Counted from the first letter of the stretch, positions 17,477 to 26,538 are shown. The stretch is DNA of 31,620 nt from Actimicrobium sp047621345 (GCA_047621345.1 JBLHLW010000049.1:1-31620), one strand, 5' to 3'. The notes: generated from the sequence alone by a model not told the origin. Numbers and translations are program-made.

Positions 17477-18652
17477 TTAGTTCATCACATTCAATTCTTC
17501 GGTACGACGCGGTGAATAGGTCTCCCAGCGACTGCAACCAGGACATTGCCAGTAAAACTGGCGCGCCTTGAAGCCGCAATGACTACATTGATATCGCGCC
17601 AGCTTCTGCGCGTAGCCATGCACCAGATTCTTGACCAGAGAGAGCTCAGGTCGCACGCTAGGCGGTGCGTCCATCAGGCGCGCATCCAGCAGCTTGTCGA
17701 GGCCCAGCAATGTCGGCGTGCGCCGGAGCTCGTCACTGACCAACTGGTTTGCCGCTTCCACGCCGTCGAGCTCAAGGACTGCCTTGAAAACCACCTCCAG
17801 CAAATCGATTGAAGAAGCCTCAGCCATGTAGGACTTCAGCAGATTAGCGCCCTCTTGCGGTCTGCCTAGTGCTCGGTAACCGTCCATCAGTCGCTGTGCC
17901 ACTAACGCGACGTGGGGCACGCTTTGCTGCTCGACACGCCGCCATGCAAGCAAAGCGCCTTCAACATCCCCCTTGGCCAAGTGGACATCACCGATCAGCA
18001 ATGTCGCCCGTACGTTCTTGCGGTCGGCGAGCAACGCTTTTTCGAGGACCTGCAATGCAGCGTCGGCATGCGTATGCACCAGTTCGTCCTGCGCGATTTC
18101 ACAATAAAACTGAGCGATCTCTTTCTGCCGCCCGCCGGCACCGGACTCTTGCAACGCCGTCGCAGCGTCTATGGCGCGCGTCCATTCTTTTTCGCGTTGA
18201 TAAATTTCAAGTAACGCGCGGCGGGCTTGCGCGCTGTACTGAGTCTCGACAAGCAGGTTAAAGGTTTCTTCGGCCCGATCGAGCAAACCGGCCTTCAAGT
18301 AATCCTGTCCAAGTTCGTATTGCGCATGGACCTGATGCTCGAGGGGTAAGTCGGGACGCGCCAACAAGTTCTGATGCACCCTGATGGCTCGCTCTGTTTC
18401 GCCGCGGCGGCGAAACAGGTTACCCAATGCGAAGTGCAATTCAACCGTTTCGGGGTCGAGCTTGACGATTTCAATGAACGCATCAATCGCCTTATCGGGC
18501 TGCTCATTGAGCAGAAAATTCAATCCCTTGAAATAACCACTCGGTAAGGTACGCGACTCAGCGACAAGTTGACGAATGTCGACCCGGGCAGCGATCCAGC
18601 CAAGACCGAAAAAAATCGGGATACCAAGTAACCACCAAATTTCAAATTCCAT
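17477..18652 (-). CDS. lapB: LPS assembly protein LapB (YciM), TPR protein with rubredoxin-like zinc site
   Basis: Inner-membrane-anchored protein with a cytosolic TPR domain. In E. coli it presents LpxC to FtsH for degradation and so limits LPS synthesis. The 391 residues start with one membrane segment (WWLLGIPIFFGLGWIAA, about 6-22). The family block SRTLPSGYFKGLNFLLNEQPDKAI follows, then about nine TPR-like helix pairs. A C-terminal rubredoxin-like metal site has Cys356, Cys359, Cys370 and Cys373 (CSHC and CPGC). Length and layout match E. coli LapB. It follows lapA by 46 bases in the same order as in E. coli. Confidence 0.96.
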   Translation of the reverse strand: MEFEIWWLLGIPIFFGLGWIAARVDIRQLVAESRTLPSGYFKGLNFLLNEQPDKAIDAFIEIVKLDPETVELHFALGNLFRRRGETERAIRVHQNLLARPDLPLEHQVHAQYELGQDYLKAGLLDRAEETFNLLVETQYSAQARRALLEIYQREKEWTRAIDAATALQESGAGGRQKEIAQFYCEIAQDELVHTHADAALQVLEKALLADRKNVRATLLIGDVHLAKGDVEGALLAWRRVEQQSVPHVALVAQRLMDGYRALGRPQEGANLLKSYMAEASSIDLLEVVFKAVLELDGVEAANQLVSDELRRTPTLLGLDKLLDARLMDAPPSVRPELSLVKNLVHGYAQKLARYQCSHCGFKARQFYWQCPGCSRWETYSPRRTEELNVMN

Positions 18653-18698
18653 GTGTTACCAGGGCTTTCATGTGTTTGATCGGACGTTCGTATAATAA

Positions 18699-19010
18699 TT
18701 AGCCGACAACCGAATCAGGTTGCGGTGGCTGGGACCGTGCTTCGCGCAGCGACTGCTGCTCTTGTAACATCGTGGCAATCACTTTTTTATGGCGCGCCAG
18801 TTCACGACGGTGGCGCACGAAGGACGGCAGCATGCCGAATACCCCGAGGATCGCACCGACGGCGAAAAACCCAAACAGCAGCATCACTAGCGGTCCACGG
18901 ATTTCATAACCGAGAAAAAAATTCAACGCCGCTTCTTGAGTATTCTTCAATGCAAAACCAAAGAACAGGACAGCAACCAGCACAGATAAAATTTTAAGCA
19001 GGAATTTCAT
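18699..19010 (-). CDS. lapA: LapA domain (DUF1049) small inner-membrane protein
   Basis: Small membrane partner encoded next to lapB, involved in coordination of LPS assembly. The 103 residues have two membrane segments (about 4-22 and 40-62), the family block NTQEAALNFFLGYEIRGPLVMLLFG between them (only its pattern of charged and hydrophobic residues is recognised), and a charged cytosolic C-terminal helix (FVRHRRELARHKK). Two ATG codons are possible. AAGGAG touches the upstream one (19016) but lies six bases from the one at 19010, so I choose 19010. It follows the ihfB terminator, so it should have its own promoter, which I cannot place. Confidence 0.92.
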   Translation of the reverse strand: MKFLLKILSVLVAVLFFGFALKNTQEAALNFFLGYEIRGPLVMLLFGFFAVGAILGVFGMLPSFVRHRRELARHKKVIATMLQEQQSLREARSQPPQPDSVVG

Positions 19011-19016
19011 GTGCAT

Positions 19017-19022
19017 CTCCTT
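19017..19022 (-). promoter_or_regulatory. Ribosome binding site deciding the lapA start
   Basis: AAGGAG on the minus strand is directly adjacent to the upstream ATG (19016) and six bases from the ATG at 19010. Spacing favours the second. Confidence 0.7.
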
Positions 19023-19123
19023 GTTGGCAAGGCCGATGTTATCAGCCTGTAATGCGCAAACGGTGGAATACGGAACAGCAGCGTGATTGCCGTCGCCAAT
19101 TCGAATCGACGAAATTGTACGTG

Positions 19124-19154
19124 AAAAAAAACGGCATCCGAGGATGCCGTTTTA
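19124..19154 (-). terminator. Rho-independent terminator after ihfB
   Basis: Arms at 19128-19137 and 19144-19153 pair over 10 bp (aaaacggcat with atgccgtttt) around a 6-base loop. On the minus strand the stem runs into eight T residues (from 19131 down to 19124). It ends the rpsA-ihfB transcript and separates it from lapA. Read on the plus strand it would also have a weaker T stretch. Confidence 0.88.
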
Positions 19155-19170
19155 TTTTCATGCAAACAAT

Positions 19171-19476
19171 TCAGTCCTCGATGATCGGCTGCCCGACCAT
19201 CGCATCAACCCGCTCGCGCAATTCCTTGCCAGGCTTGAAGTGCGGCACCCGTTTTTCAGGAACCATCACTTTTTCACCTGACTTCGGATTACGTCCGATC
19301 CGCGGCGGCCGGCTGTTCAATGAAAAACTGCCGAACCCGCGTATCTCGATGCGCTGGCCTGTAGCCAACGCATCGGTCATCGCGTCGAGAATCGTCTTGA
19401 CCGCGTAATCCGCATCTTTTGCAACCAGTTGCGGATAACGTTCGGCCAAGCGAGCAATAAGCTCCGACTTAGTCAT
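19171..19476 (-). CDS. ihfB: Integration host factor subunit beta
   Basis: Sequence-specific DNA-bending protein that acts as an alpha-beta heterodimer in recombination, replication and transcription. The 101 residues match IHF-beta: MTKSELIARLAERYP at the start, the dimer helices, EIRGFGSFSL (44-53), and the DNA-binding arm with GRNPKSGEKV, where Pro64 is the intercalating proline. The KPGKELRERV end confirms the beta-subunit type over HU. It lies 18 bases after rpsA, the conserved order also seen in E. coli, and is followed by a terminator. Confidence 0.96.
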   Translation of the reverse strand: MTKSELIARLAERYPQLVAKDADYAVKTILDAMTDALATGQRIEIRGFGSFSLNSRPPRIGRNPKSGEKVMVPEKRVPHFKPGKELRERVDAMVGQPIIED

Positions 19477-19494
19477 TTACAAGCCCGACAACAA

Positions 19495-21213
19495 TTAGTT
19501 CTTGATGTCGAATTTAGCTTTCAGCAATGCGCCTAGGCTGGTCGTTCCGGAAGCAGCGTTCGAATCGGTTGCTGTCGACATCTTGCGCATTTCTTCTTGC
19601 GTTTCGACATTGTCTTTAGCTTTGATCGACAGCTGGATACCACGTGCCTTACGGTCGATGTTCAGAACCATGGCTTCGACAGTATCGCCAACTTTCAAAT
19701 GCGTGCCGGCATCTTCAACGCGGTCGCGCGAGATTTCGGAAGCGCGCAAATAGCCTTCAACTTCTTCGGACAACTGGATCACGGCGCCCTTAGGCTCGAC
19801 CATCTTGACTACGCCGGTAACCAGTGAACCCTTGTCGTTCATGGCTGCGAAGTTGTTGAACGGATCGCCTTCGAGTTGCTTGACACCCAGTGAAACGCGC
19901 TCGCGCTCGACATCGATGGCCAACACGATGGCTTCGAGTTCGTCGCCTTTTTTGAACCGGCGAACAGCTTCTTCGCCTGTTTCTGTCCATGACAGATCCG
20001 ACAGATGCACCAGACCGTCGATGTTGCCAGCCAGGCCGATGAACACGCCGAAGTCGGTGATCGACTTGATGGCGCCGCGGACTTTGTCACCCTTCTTGTG
20101 GGTGACAGCGAAGTCATCCCAAGGATTAGCTTTGCATTGCTTCATACCAAGGCTGATACGACGACGCTCTTCGTCGATTTCCAGAACCATGACTTCGACT
20201 TCGTCGCCCAACTGGACAACTTTGTTTGGCGCCACGTTCTTGTTGGTCCAGTCCATTTCGGACACGTGGACCAGGCCTTCGATACCTTGCTCGACTTCAA
20301 CGAATGCGCCGTAGTCGGTGAGGTTCGTGACCTTGCCGAACAGACGGGTGCTTTGTGGGTAACGACGTGACAGACCGGTCCAAGGATCGTCGCCGAGCTG
20401 CTTGACACCCAGCGAAACGCGGTTCTTTTCTTGATCGTACTTGAGGACCTTGGCAGTGATTTCCTGACCAACGGTAAGCACTTCCGATGGGTGACGCACA
20501 CGACGCCATGCCAGATCGGTGATGTGCAACAAGCCATCGATGCCGCCCAGGTCGACGAATGCGCCATAGTCGGTGATGTTCTTGACGATACCGGTAACGA
20601 CGGTACCTTCTTTCAGCGTTTCCATCAGTTTCTGACGCTCTTCACCCATCGAAGCTTCGATGACGGCGCGGCGGGACAGAACGACGTTGTTACGCTTGCG
20701 GTCCAGTTTGATGACCTTGAATTCGAGGGTCTTGCCTTCGAACGGGGTGGTGTCCTTGACCGGGCGGGTATCGACCAGTGAACCTGGAAGAAACGCGCGA
20801 ATGCCGTTGGTCAGCACGGTCAGACCGCCCTTGACCTTGCCATTGACGGTACCGATAACGATCTCGCCGGACTCCATCGCTTTTTCGAGCGAGAGCCACG
20901 ATGCGAGGCGCTTGGCCTTGTCGCGGGACAGTATGGTATCGCCGAAACCGTTTTCCAACGATTCGATGGCAACAGAAATGAAATCACCAACGTTGACTTC
21001 GAGTTCGCCATTGTCGTTTTTGAATTCTTCGATTGGAATGAAGGCTTCTGACTTCAGGCCGGCGTTGACGATAACGAAGTTATGGTCAAGACGGACGACT
21101 TCAGCAGAGATCACTTCGCCGGAACGCATGTCCTGGCGCAACAACGATTCTTCAAAAAGAGCGGCAAAACTTTCCATACCAACGGCGTTTTCAGTAGATG
21201 AGACAGTAGTCAT
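19495..21213 (-). CDS. rpsA: 30S ribosomal protein S1
   Basis: Large RNA-binding ribosomal protein that brings mRNA to the 30S subunit. The 572 residues contain six S1 OB-fold domains at about 31-97, 116-181, 202-270, 288-357, 374-444 and 461-532, the full number for proteobacteria. The third and fourth domains are the most typical (TDYGAFVDLGGIDGLLHITDL-type motif). An alternative start at residue 13 (MESFAALFEESLL) is the point where strong family similarity begins. No Shine-Dalgarno site precedes either ATG, which fits the S1 messenger of E. coli, where a folded leader replaces it and S1 represses its own translation. Downstream neighbour is ihfB and upstream is cmk. Confidence 0.97.
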   Translation of the reverse strand: MTTVSSTENAVGMESFAALFEESLLRQDMRSGEVISAEVVRLDHNFVIVNAGLKSEAFIPIEEFKNDNGELEVNVGDFISVAIESLENGFGDTILSRDKAKRLASWLSLEKAMESGEIVIGTVNGKVKGGLTVLTNGIRAFLPGSLVDTRPVKDTTPFEGKTLEFKVIKLDRKRNNVVLSRRAVIEASMGEERQKLMETLKEGTVVTGIVKNITDYGAFVDLGGIDGLLHITDLAWRRVRHPSEVLTVGQEITAKVLKYDQEKNRVSLGVKQLGDDPWTGLSRRYPQSTRLFGKVTNLTDYGAFVEVEQGIEGLVHVSEMDWTNKNVAPNKVVQLGDEVEVMVLEIDEERRRISLGMKQCKANPWDDFAVTHKKGDKVRGAIKSITDFGVFIGLAGNIDGLVHLSDLSWTETGEEAVRRFKKGDELEAIVLAIDVERERVSLGVKQLEGDPFNNFAAMNDKGSLVTGVVKMVEPKGAVIQLSEEVEGYLRASEISRDRVEDAGTHLKVGDTVEAMVLNIDRKARGIQLSIKAKDNVETQEEMRKMSTATDSNAASGTTSLGALLKAKFDIKN

Positions 21214-21354
21214 AGCGAGGTTTTGAGCAGGTTGCCTGTGGTGGAGACGTTCAACGTGAACGGGCCAGTCAGAGGGTTAGGTGTGTGTATGTTCGTTGCC
21301 GCTTTGCGCGACAAGGAACGCCAAATAGAACATAAAACAATACGTGCTGTGCAG
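21214..21354 (-). promoter_or_regulatory. rpsA 5' leader and promoter region
   Basis: The 141 bases between cmk and rpsA contain a candidate promoter on the minus strand: TTGTCG (21309-21314), a 17-base spacer and CATACA (21286-21291). A perfect 6-bp hairpin (21248-21253 with 21257-21262) lies about 35 bases before the rpsA ATG, and there is no Shine-Dalgarno sequence. This is the layout expected for an S1-autoregulated leader. The promoter match is only moderate. Confidence 0.4.
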
Positions 21355-22050
21355 TTACTTTACTACGGGGCGGGATTCCTCCCGCTTGCGTGCTGCTGCG
21401 TACCAGGCCAGCACCTGATTGACAGCGTCTTCTGCTGTCATGTTCGAGGTCTCCAGCAAGTGCGCATCCTCGGCAGGCTTGAGTGGTGCAATGGCGCGGT
21501 TTGCATCGCGGGCATCGCGTTCGTTCAAGTCTTTCTGGAGGTCGTGCAGTGTAGCAGACATTCCCTTGCCAATCAATTGGCGCAATCGCCGCTCGGCGCG
21601 CGCTTCGGCGCTAGCGGTCAGAAATATTTTCAGAGTGGCACGCGGGAATATCACTGTGCCCATGTCGCGACCATCGGCAACCAGGCCGGGCGGCGAACGA
21701 AATCCGAGTTGCAACGCGTACAGCGCCTGCCGCACTGCCGGCAGCGTAGCAATACACGACGCGAAATTACCTACCGCTTCGGCGCGAATGGCTGCTGTCA
21801 CGTCTTCATTAGACAGGAACACATGCTCGCCATTGAAATGACAATTGAGCGCCGCAGCCGCTTTGGCCAGTCCGTGCTCATTGGCCGGATCGAGATGCTT
21901 GCGCATCGCCGACAGCGCGGTAAGCCGGTACAGCGCCCCCGAATCAAGGTAGTGGAATCCCAATCGAACGGCCACAAGATGCGCAACCGTCCCTTTGCCC
22001 GAAGCGGTCGGGCCATCGATGGTAATGACAGGAATGGTAGCTAATGGCAT
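21355..22050 (-). CDS. cmk: Cytidylate kinase
   Basis: Cytosolic kinase converting CMP and dCMP to the diphosphates with ATP. The 231 residues have the P-loop GPTASGKGT (13-21), the HYLDSGALYR nucleoside-binding block, VADGRDMGTVIFP and the lid region (RRLRQLIGKG) of the Cmk family. I chose the ATG at 22050, which gives the normal N-terminus (MPLATIPVITIDGP). A TTG five codons earlier overlaps the aroA stop and is an alternative. It lies between aroA and rpsA, the same order as in many proteobacteria. Confidence 0.95.
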   Translation of the reverse strand: MPLATIPVITIDGPTASGKGTVAHLVAVRLGFHYLDSGALYRLTALSAMRKHLDPANEHGLAKAAAALNCHFNGEHVFLSNEDVTAAIRAEAVGNFASCIATLPAVRQALYALQLGFRSPPGLVADGRDMGTVIFPRATLKIFLTASAEARAERRLRQLIGKGMSATLHDLQKDLNERDARDANRAIAPLKPAEDAHLLETSNMTAEDAVNQVLAWYAAARKREESRPVVK

Positions 22051-22061
22051 GGTGTCGGACT

Positions 22062-23393
22062 TCAAATAGGGTGCGTGGCGACGGTCGCAAAAACGTCGAA
22101 ATAATCAGGGAATGTCTTTGCCACGCACCCGGGATCAAGGATGCGTATCTGTGCGCCGCGTCGCGCTGCGCCATCCAGCGAGGCCAGTGAAAAGCACATC
22201 GCCATCCGGTGGTCGTCGTAGGTAGCGATCTCGGCGGCGGTGATCTCGACCGGCGGCGTGATACGCAGATAGTCAGCACCTTCTTCGACCGTTGCGCCCA
22301 GCTTGCGTAATTCAGTCGCCATGGCATGAATGCGGTCGGTTTCCTTGACGCGCCAGCTGCCGATATTGCGCAGCGTGCTGGGACCGTCGGCGTACAGCGC
22401 GGCAATCGCGATCGTCATTGCCGCATCAGGGATATGGTTGAAATCGGCATCGATGGCTCTCAGGACGCCATTCGCGCTGGCCTCGATCCAGTGCTCGCCC
22501 ATCGTGATGGTGGCGCCCATTTGCTGCAACGATTCGACGAAACGTACGTCGCCCTGAATACTGTTGCTGCCAACACCCTCGACCCGCACCGGACCGCCCG
22601 CAATTGCGCCGGCGGCCAGAAAGTACGAGGCAGACGATGCGTCACCTTCAACATGGATGCGACCCGGACTGACATAACGCTGGTCAGCGGCGATGGTGAA
22701 CGATTGCCAGCCGTCGCGCTCAACCTCGACACCGAAGCGGCGCATCAGGTTGATCGTGATCTCGATGTAGGGCTTTGAAATGAGCTCGCCGATGACGTTG
22801 ATTTTGACTGCTTGGGTACGCGCGATCAGCGGTGCAACCATCAACAACGCAGTGAGGAACTGGCTCGATACATTGCCGCGTACGTCCAGTGTGTGCGTAT
22901 GGATTTTCCCGGCGCGGATGTGCAGTGGCGGGAAGCCGGCGACGCCGGTACAGGTGATCTTTGCGCCGATAGCATTGAGCGCGTCGACCAGATCACCGAT
23001 AGGTCGCTCGTGCATTCGGGCGACGCCGTGCAAGGTGTAATCGCCGCCAATGATCGCCAGCGCGGCTGTCAGTGGCCGGATCGCGGTGCCGGCATTACCC
23101 ATGAACAGGTCGGCCTGCTGATTCGGAAAAGCCCCGCCCCCGCCGGTGACGGTGTAATCCTGCGTGGTGCCAGAACGCTGCCAGTCAATCCCCAGCGATT
23201 GCAAGGCAGCGAGCATCACGTGGGTATCGTCGGATGCCAGCAAATCACGGATATCGGTTACCCCTTCGGCCAGGGCAGCCAGCAGCAACACCCGGTTGGA
23301 AATACTTTTCGAACCTGGCAGACGGACCGTGCCTTGCGCGCTTGGCGCCGGGTTCAGGTCAATATGGGGAGGGTAATGAGAATTCGGTCGCAT
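22062..23393 (-). CDS. aroA: 3-phosphoshikimate 1-carboxyvinyltransferase (EPSP synthase)
   Basis: Sixth step of the shikimate pathway: transfers enolpyruvyl from PEP to shikimate-3-phosphate, cytosolic. The 443 residues show the substrate-binding PGSKSISNR (26-34), GNAGTAIRPLTAAL (class I, normally glyphosate-sensitive), EGDASSASYFL, the catalytic Asp in HIPDAAMTIA and RVKETDRIHAM near the end. Its start overlaps the tyrA stop by one base (TGATG), so the two are coupled. In many beta-proteobacteria tyrA and aroA are adjacent as here. Confidence 0.97.
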   Translation of the reverse strand: MRPNSHYPPHIDLNPAPSAQGTVRLPGSKSISNRVLLLAALAEGVTDIRDLLASDDTHVMLAALQSLGIDWQRSGTTQDYTVTGGGGAFPNQQADLFMGNAGTAIRPLTAALAIIGGDYTLHGVARMHERPIGDLVDALNAIGAKITCTGVAGFPPLHIRAGKIHTHTLDVRGNVSSQFLTALLMVAPLIARTQAVKINVIGELISKPYIEITINLMRRFGVEVERDGWQSFTIAADQRYVSPGRIHVEGDASSASYFLAAGAIAGGPVRVEGVGSNSIQGDVRFVESLQQMGATITMGEHWIEASANGVLRAIDADFNHIPDAAMTIAIAALYADGPSTLRNIGSWRVKETDRIHAMATELRKLGATVEEGADYLRITPPVEITAAEIATYDDHRMAMCFSLASLDGAARRGAQIRILDPGCVAKTFPDYFDVFATVATHPI

Positions 23394-24292
23394 CAGTCAC
23401 CACCTTGTTTTGCTTGCAGTTCTGCGGCTTCAATCGCACTGATCCAGTTGTGCCGCGCTTGCTGCGCGTTGCTGTAAATGGCTTCGAGTCCTGCGCCATC
23501 CCGTTCAACCAGCATGCGGCGCACACCCTGCAACTGATCGAGATAGGCATCGAGCTCTCCAAGCAGTGCCGGCTGATTGGCCAACGAGATATCGCGCCAC
23601 ATTTCAGGCGAAGAACCGGCAATGCGCGTGAAATCCCGAAACCCGCTGGCGGCGTACTGAAATAGCAATTCGGCATGCGGCTTGCGCGCAATGTCGTCAA
23701 CCAGCGCATACGACAACAGATGCGGCAAATGGCTGACCGCCGCAAACACGCGATCATGATCAGCTGCGCTGAGCCGATGAATCAACGCACCGCATGCTTG
23801 CCAGGCCAAGGCAACCCGCTCGATGTCGGCAGGGCTATTTTCCGGCAATGCAGTGAGTACGACTTTCTTGCCCACATACAGATCGGCAATCGCCGCTTCA
23901 GGACCATTCTGTTCGCGTCCGGCAATCGGATGACCAGGAATGAACTGGCCGATCTTGTCACCCAATGCAGCACGTGCCGCAGCAACGACATCGGCTTTGG
24001 TACTGCCGGCATCGGTCACCACCGTACCCGGTTGCAGATGCGGCTGGATCGCGCGCAGGATGGCGCCGGTTTGCGCCACGGGAGCCGCAATCAGCACCAG
24101 GTCGGCATCGCGCACGGCCTCCTCGGCAGAGGCTGCGATGGTATCGATAATGCCCAGCGCTTGCGCACGCACCAGTACGCCGGGACTACGGCCAAAGCCG
24201 ACGATGTGATCGACGCGACCTGCACGCGTCAGGGCCAACGCGAACGATCCGCCAATCAGACCGACACCGAAGACGGCAACTTTTTTCAGCAT
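23393..24292 (-). CDS. tyrA: Prephenate dehydrogenase
   Basis: NAD(P)-dependent oxidative decarboxylation of prephenate (or arogenate) for tyrosine synthesis. The 299 residues have the Rossmann motif GVGLIGGSFA (9-18) at the N-terminus, VTDAGSTKAD, the catalytic His121 in PGHPIAGRE, and the helical dimerisation domain (HDRVFAAVSHLPHLLSYAL, ASGFRDFTRIAGSSPEMW). No chorismate mutase or ACT domain is fused, so it is the stand-alone type. I chose the ATG at 24292; a TTG three codons earlier overlaps the hisC stop and could also serve. It is part of the pheA-hisC-tyrA-aroA run. Confidence 0.95.
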   Translation of the reverse strand: MLKKVAVFGVGLIGGSFALALTRAGRVDHIVGFGRSPGVLVRAQALGIIDTIAASAEEAVRDADLVLIAAPVAQTGAILRAIQPHLQPGTVVTDAGSTKADVVAAARAALGDKIGQFIPGHPIAGREQNGPEAAIADLYVGKKVVLTALPENSPADIERVALAWQACGALIHRLSAADHDRVFAAVSHLPHLLSYALVDDIARKPHAELLFQYAASGFRDFTRIAGSSPEMWRDISLANQPALLGELDAYLDQLQGVRRMLVERDGAGLEAIYSNAQQARHNWISAIEAAELQAKQGGD

Positions 24293-24297
24293 GGTGC

Positions 24298-25404
24298 TCA
24301 AGTCAGGATGTCGGTCAGTGCGGCGATGAAGGTCGCGTTTTCAGTCGGCAAGCCAATCGATATCCGCAGCCATTGTGGCAAGCCGTAATTACCGACCGGC
24401 CGCACGATCACGCCGCGCTGGAGCAAGGCCAGGTTGACACGCGCACCAGCACCGTCGTCATCACCGACTTTGACCAGAACAAAGTTACCCGATGACGGCA
24501 CATACTGCAGGCCGAGCGCATCAAAGGCTGCGGTCAATTGTGCGTAACCCGCGTGGTTAATCTGAGCGCCCTTGGCCAGAAAAGCATGGTCGTTCAATGC
24601 CGCAATCGCGGCGGCTTGCGCCATCGAATTGACATTGAAAGGCTGGCGAATCCGGTTGAGCAAATCGGTCACCGCCGGTTGCGCAATACCAAAGCCGATA
24701 CGCAATCCAGCCAACCCGAAGGCCTTCGACAAACTGCGCGAGACCAGCAAGTTCGGATACTGGCGCACCCACGCGACCGAGTCATATTGCAACGCGGGCG
24801 GAAGATACTCGTTGTAGGCTTCATCGAGCACGACCACGATGTGCTGCGGCACTTGCGCAAGGAAATCAGCAATCGCTGCCGCTGGCAAAAAAGTGCCGGT
24901 CGGATTATTCGGATTGGCGATGAAAATCAGCCGCGTGGCAGGCGTAATCGCCGCGGCCATCGCCGCCAGATCGTGGCCAAAATCCTTGGCTGCCACCACC
25001 ACCGCCTTGCCACCAACAGCCTGCGTCGCCAGCGGATAGACCGCAAACGAATACTGCGCGTAAATCACTTCCTGACCGGGCTCGACCAACGCATGCGCGG
25101 CCAGTTCGAGAATATCGTTGCTGCCATTGCCAAGCGTGATCCAGTCGTGCGCGACATCGTATTTGGTGCCGATGACGGCCTTCAATGCAAAGCCGTTGGC
25201 ATCCGGATAGCGGCCAAGGTCCGCCATCGCTTCCAGCATGGCCAGTCGTGCCGACTCCGGCATACCGAGCGGATTTTCATTTGATGCCAGCTTGACGATG
25301 CTCGCTTCATCGAGCCCGAATTCACGGGCAACTTCAGAGATCGGTTTTCCGCCTTGGTAGGGAGCGATCGCACGAACGTAATCGGGGCCGAATTGAAATG
25401 ACAT
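24298..25404 (-). CDS. hisC: Histidinol-phosphate/aromatic aminotransferase
   Basis: PLP aminotransferase of class I fold. The 368 residues show KLASNENPLG (38-47), IANPNNPTGTF (162-172), LDEAYNEY (193-200), the PLP Lys227 in SRSLSKAFGLAGLRIG and the C-terminal Arg in WLRISIG. The family annotation is histidinol-phosphate aminotransferase. Its place between pheA and tyrA suggests that it mainly transaminates phenylpyruvate or 4-hydroxyphenylpyruvate, or prephenate, while a second hisC copy would be expected in the his operon. That role is inferred from context. Two in-frame ATG codons exist (25419 and 25404); the second gives the usual family start MSFQFGPDYVR. Confidence 0.93.
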   Translation of the reverse strand: MSFQFGPDYVRAIAPYQGGKPISEVAREFGLDEASIVKLASNENPLGMPESARLAMLEAMADLGRYPDANGFALKAVIGTKYDVAHDWITLGNGSNDILELAAHALVEPGQEVIYAQYSFAVYPLATQAVGGKAVVVAAKDFGHDLAAMAAAITPATRLIFIANPNNPTGTFLPAAAIADFLAQVPQHIVVVLDEAYNEYLPPALQYDSVAWVRQYPNLLVSRSLSKAFGLAGLRIGFGIAQPAVTDLLNRIRQPFNVNSMAQAAAIAALNDHAFLAKGAQINHAGYAQLTAAFDALGLQYVPSSGNFVLVKVGDDDGAGARVNLALLQRGVIVRPVGNYGLPQWLRISIGLPTENATFIAALTDILT

Positions 25405-25439
25405 GATGGATTTCCGCATTAATGTTGTTTAGGGAGCGC

Positions 25440-26516
25440 TTACAAGCTGGCCGGATACGAGCCCAGCAACTTGAAAAACGCTGCATTGGTTTTCAGTGCA
25501 TCGAGTGCCCGCGCAACTTTGGCATCGTGCGCGTGGCCTTCAACGTCGACGTAGAAATAATATTCCCACGTCCCCATGCGGGCCGGACGTGATTCAAAAC
25601 GCGTCATCGAGACGCCGTTTTCAGCCAGCGGCGCGAGCAGGTTGTAGACGGCGCCCGGCTTGTTCGCAACGGACAACACGAGCGACGTCTGGTCCTTGCC
25701 ACTTGGCGTCGTATGCAACCGGCCAATGATGGCAAAGCGCGTCCGATTGTGCGGATCGTCCTGAATATGCGCATTGACCACTTGCAGGCCGTACTTGGCA
25801 CCGGCAATTTCACTGGCCACGGCGGCGCACTGCGGATCATCGCCAGCCATCCGCGCTGCTTCGCCGTTCGAGGCAACGGCATGCCTTGCGATACCAGCGA
25901 CATTCATGTTCAGCCAAACCTGACACTGCGCCAGCGCTTGCGAATGCGCGCAAATTTGCGTGATACCGACGAGCGTCCCGGAACGCGTCATCAGACTGTG
26001 ATGCACCGGGATCGAAATCTCGCCACTGATGGCCAGCGTGGTTTGCAGCAGCAAATCCAGCGTGCGATTGATCACTCCTTCGGAGGAGTTTTCAATCGGC
26101 ACGACACCGAAGTCGGCAGTCCCGGCTTCGGCGGCACGGAACACTTCATCGATCGAGGCGCACGGCATGCCTTCGACCGCGTGGCCGAATTGCTGGTACA
26201 CAGCTTGCTCGCTAAAAGTGCCGACCGGCCCGAGATAGGCGACCGTGACGCGCTTTTCGAGCGCGCGGCACGCCGACATGATTTCGCGAAAGATGGTTTG
26301 CACATCGGTCGCGACCAGCGGTCCGGGATTGCGTTCAGCGACGCTGCGCAAGACTTGCGCTTCGCGTTCCGGCCGAAATACCGGCGCATTGGTTTCGGCT
26401 TTGACGTGGCCAACTTCCTGGGCCACGCTGGCGCGCTGGTTGAGCAATACAAGAATTTGCGCGTCGATCGAATCGATCTGTTCACGCAGCGGTTTGAGTT
26501 TGCTATCGATGGTCAT
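25440..26516 (-). CDS. pheA: Bifunctional chorismate mutase/prephenate dehydratase (P-protein)
   Basis: Converts chorismate to prephenate and then to phenylpyruvate. The 358 residues hold an AroQ chorismate mutase domain (1-88, with the LREQIDSIDAQILVLLNQR helix), a prephenate dehydratase domain (about 90-266, starting VAYLGPVGTFSEQA, with the NRTRF catalytic block at 257-261), and a C-terminal ACT domain (about 277-350, containing the ESRP motif that binds phenylalanine). Feedback inhibition by phenylalanine is therefore expected. The ATG at 26516 gives the normal N-terminus; the 25-codon extension upstream overlaps the serC end and is unlike the family. A hairpin lies just upstream. Confidence 0.96.
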   Translation of the reverse strand: MTIDSKLKPLREQIDSIDAQILVLLNQRASVAQEVGHVKAETNAPVFRPEREAQVLRSVAERNPGPLVATDVQTIFREIMSACRALEKRVTVAYLGPVGTFSEQAVYQQFGHAVEGMPCASIDEVFRAAEAGTADFGVVPIENSSEGVINRTLDLLLQTTLAISGEISIPVHHSLMTRSGTLVGITQICAHSQALAQCQVWLNMNVAGIARHAVASNGEAARMAGDDPQCAAVASEIAGAKYGLQVVNAHIQDDPHNRTRFAIIGRLHTTPSGKDQTSLVLSVANKPGAVYNLLAPLAENGVSMTRFESRPARMGTWEYYFYVDVEGHAHDAKVARALDALKTNAAFFKLLGSYPASL

Positions 26517-26538
26517 TCTTCGGCCTGTAGTTGGTCTC

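Noticed and set aside
21223..22044. 273-codon plus-strand frame
   Set aside because: Antisense to cmk and the rpsA leader; no recognisable protein.
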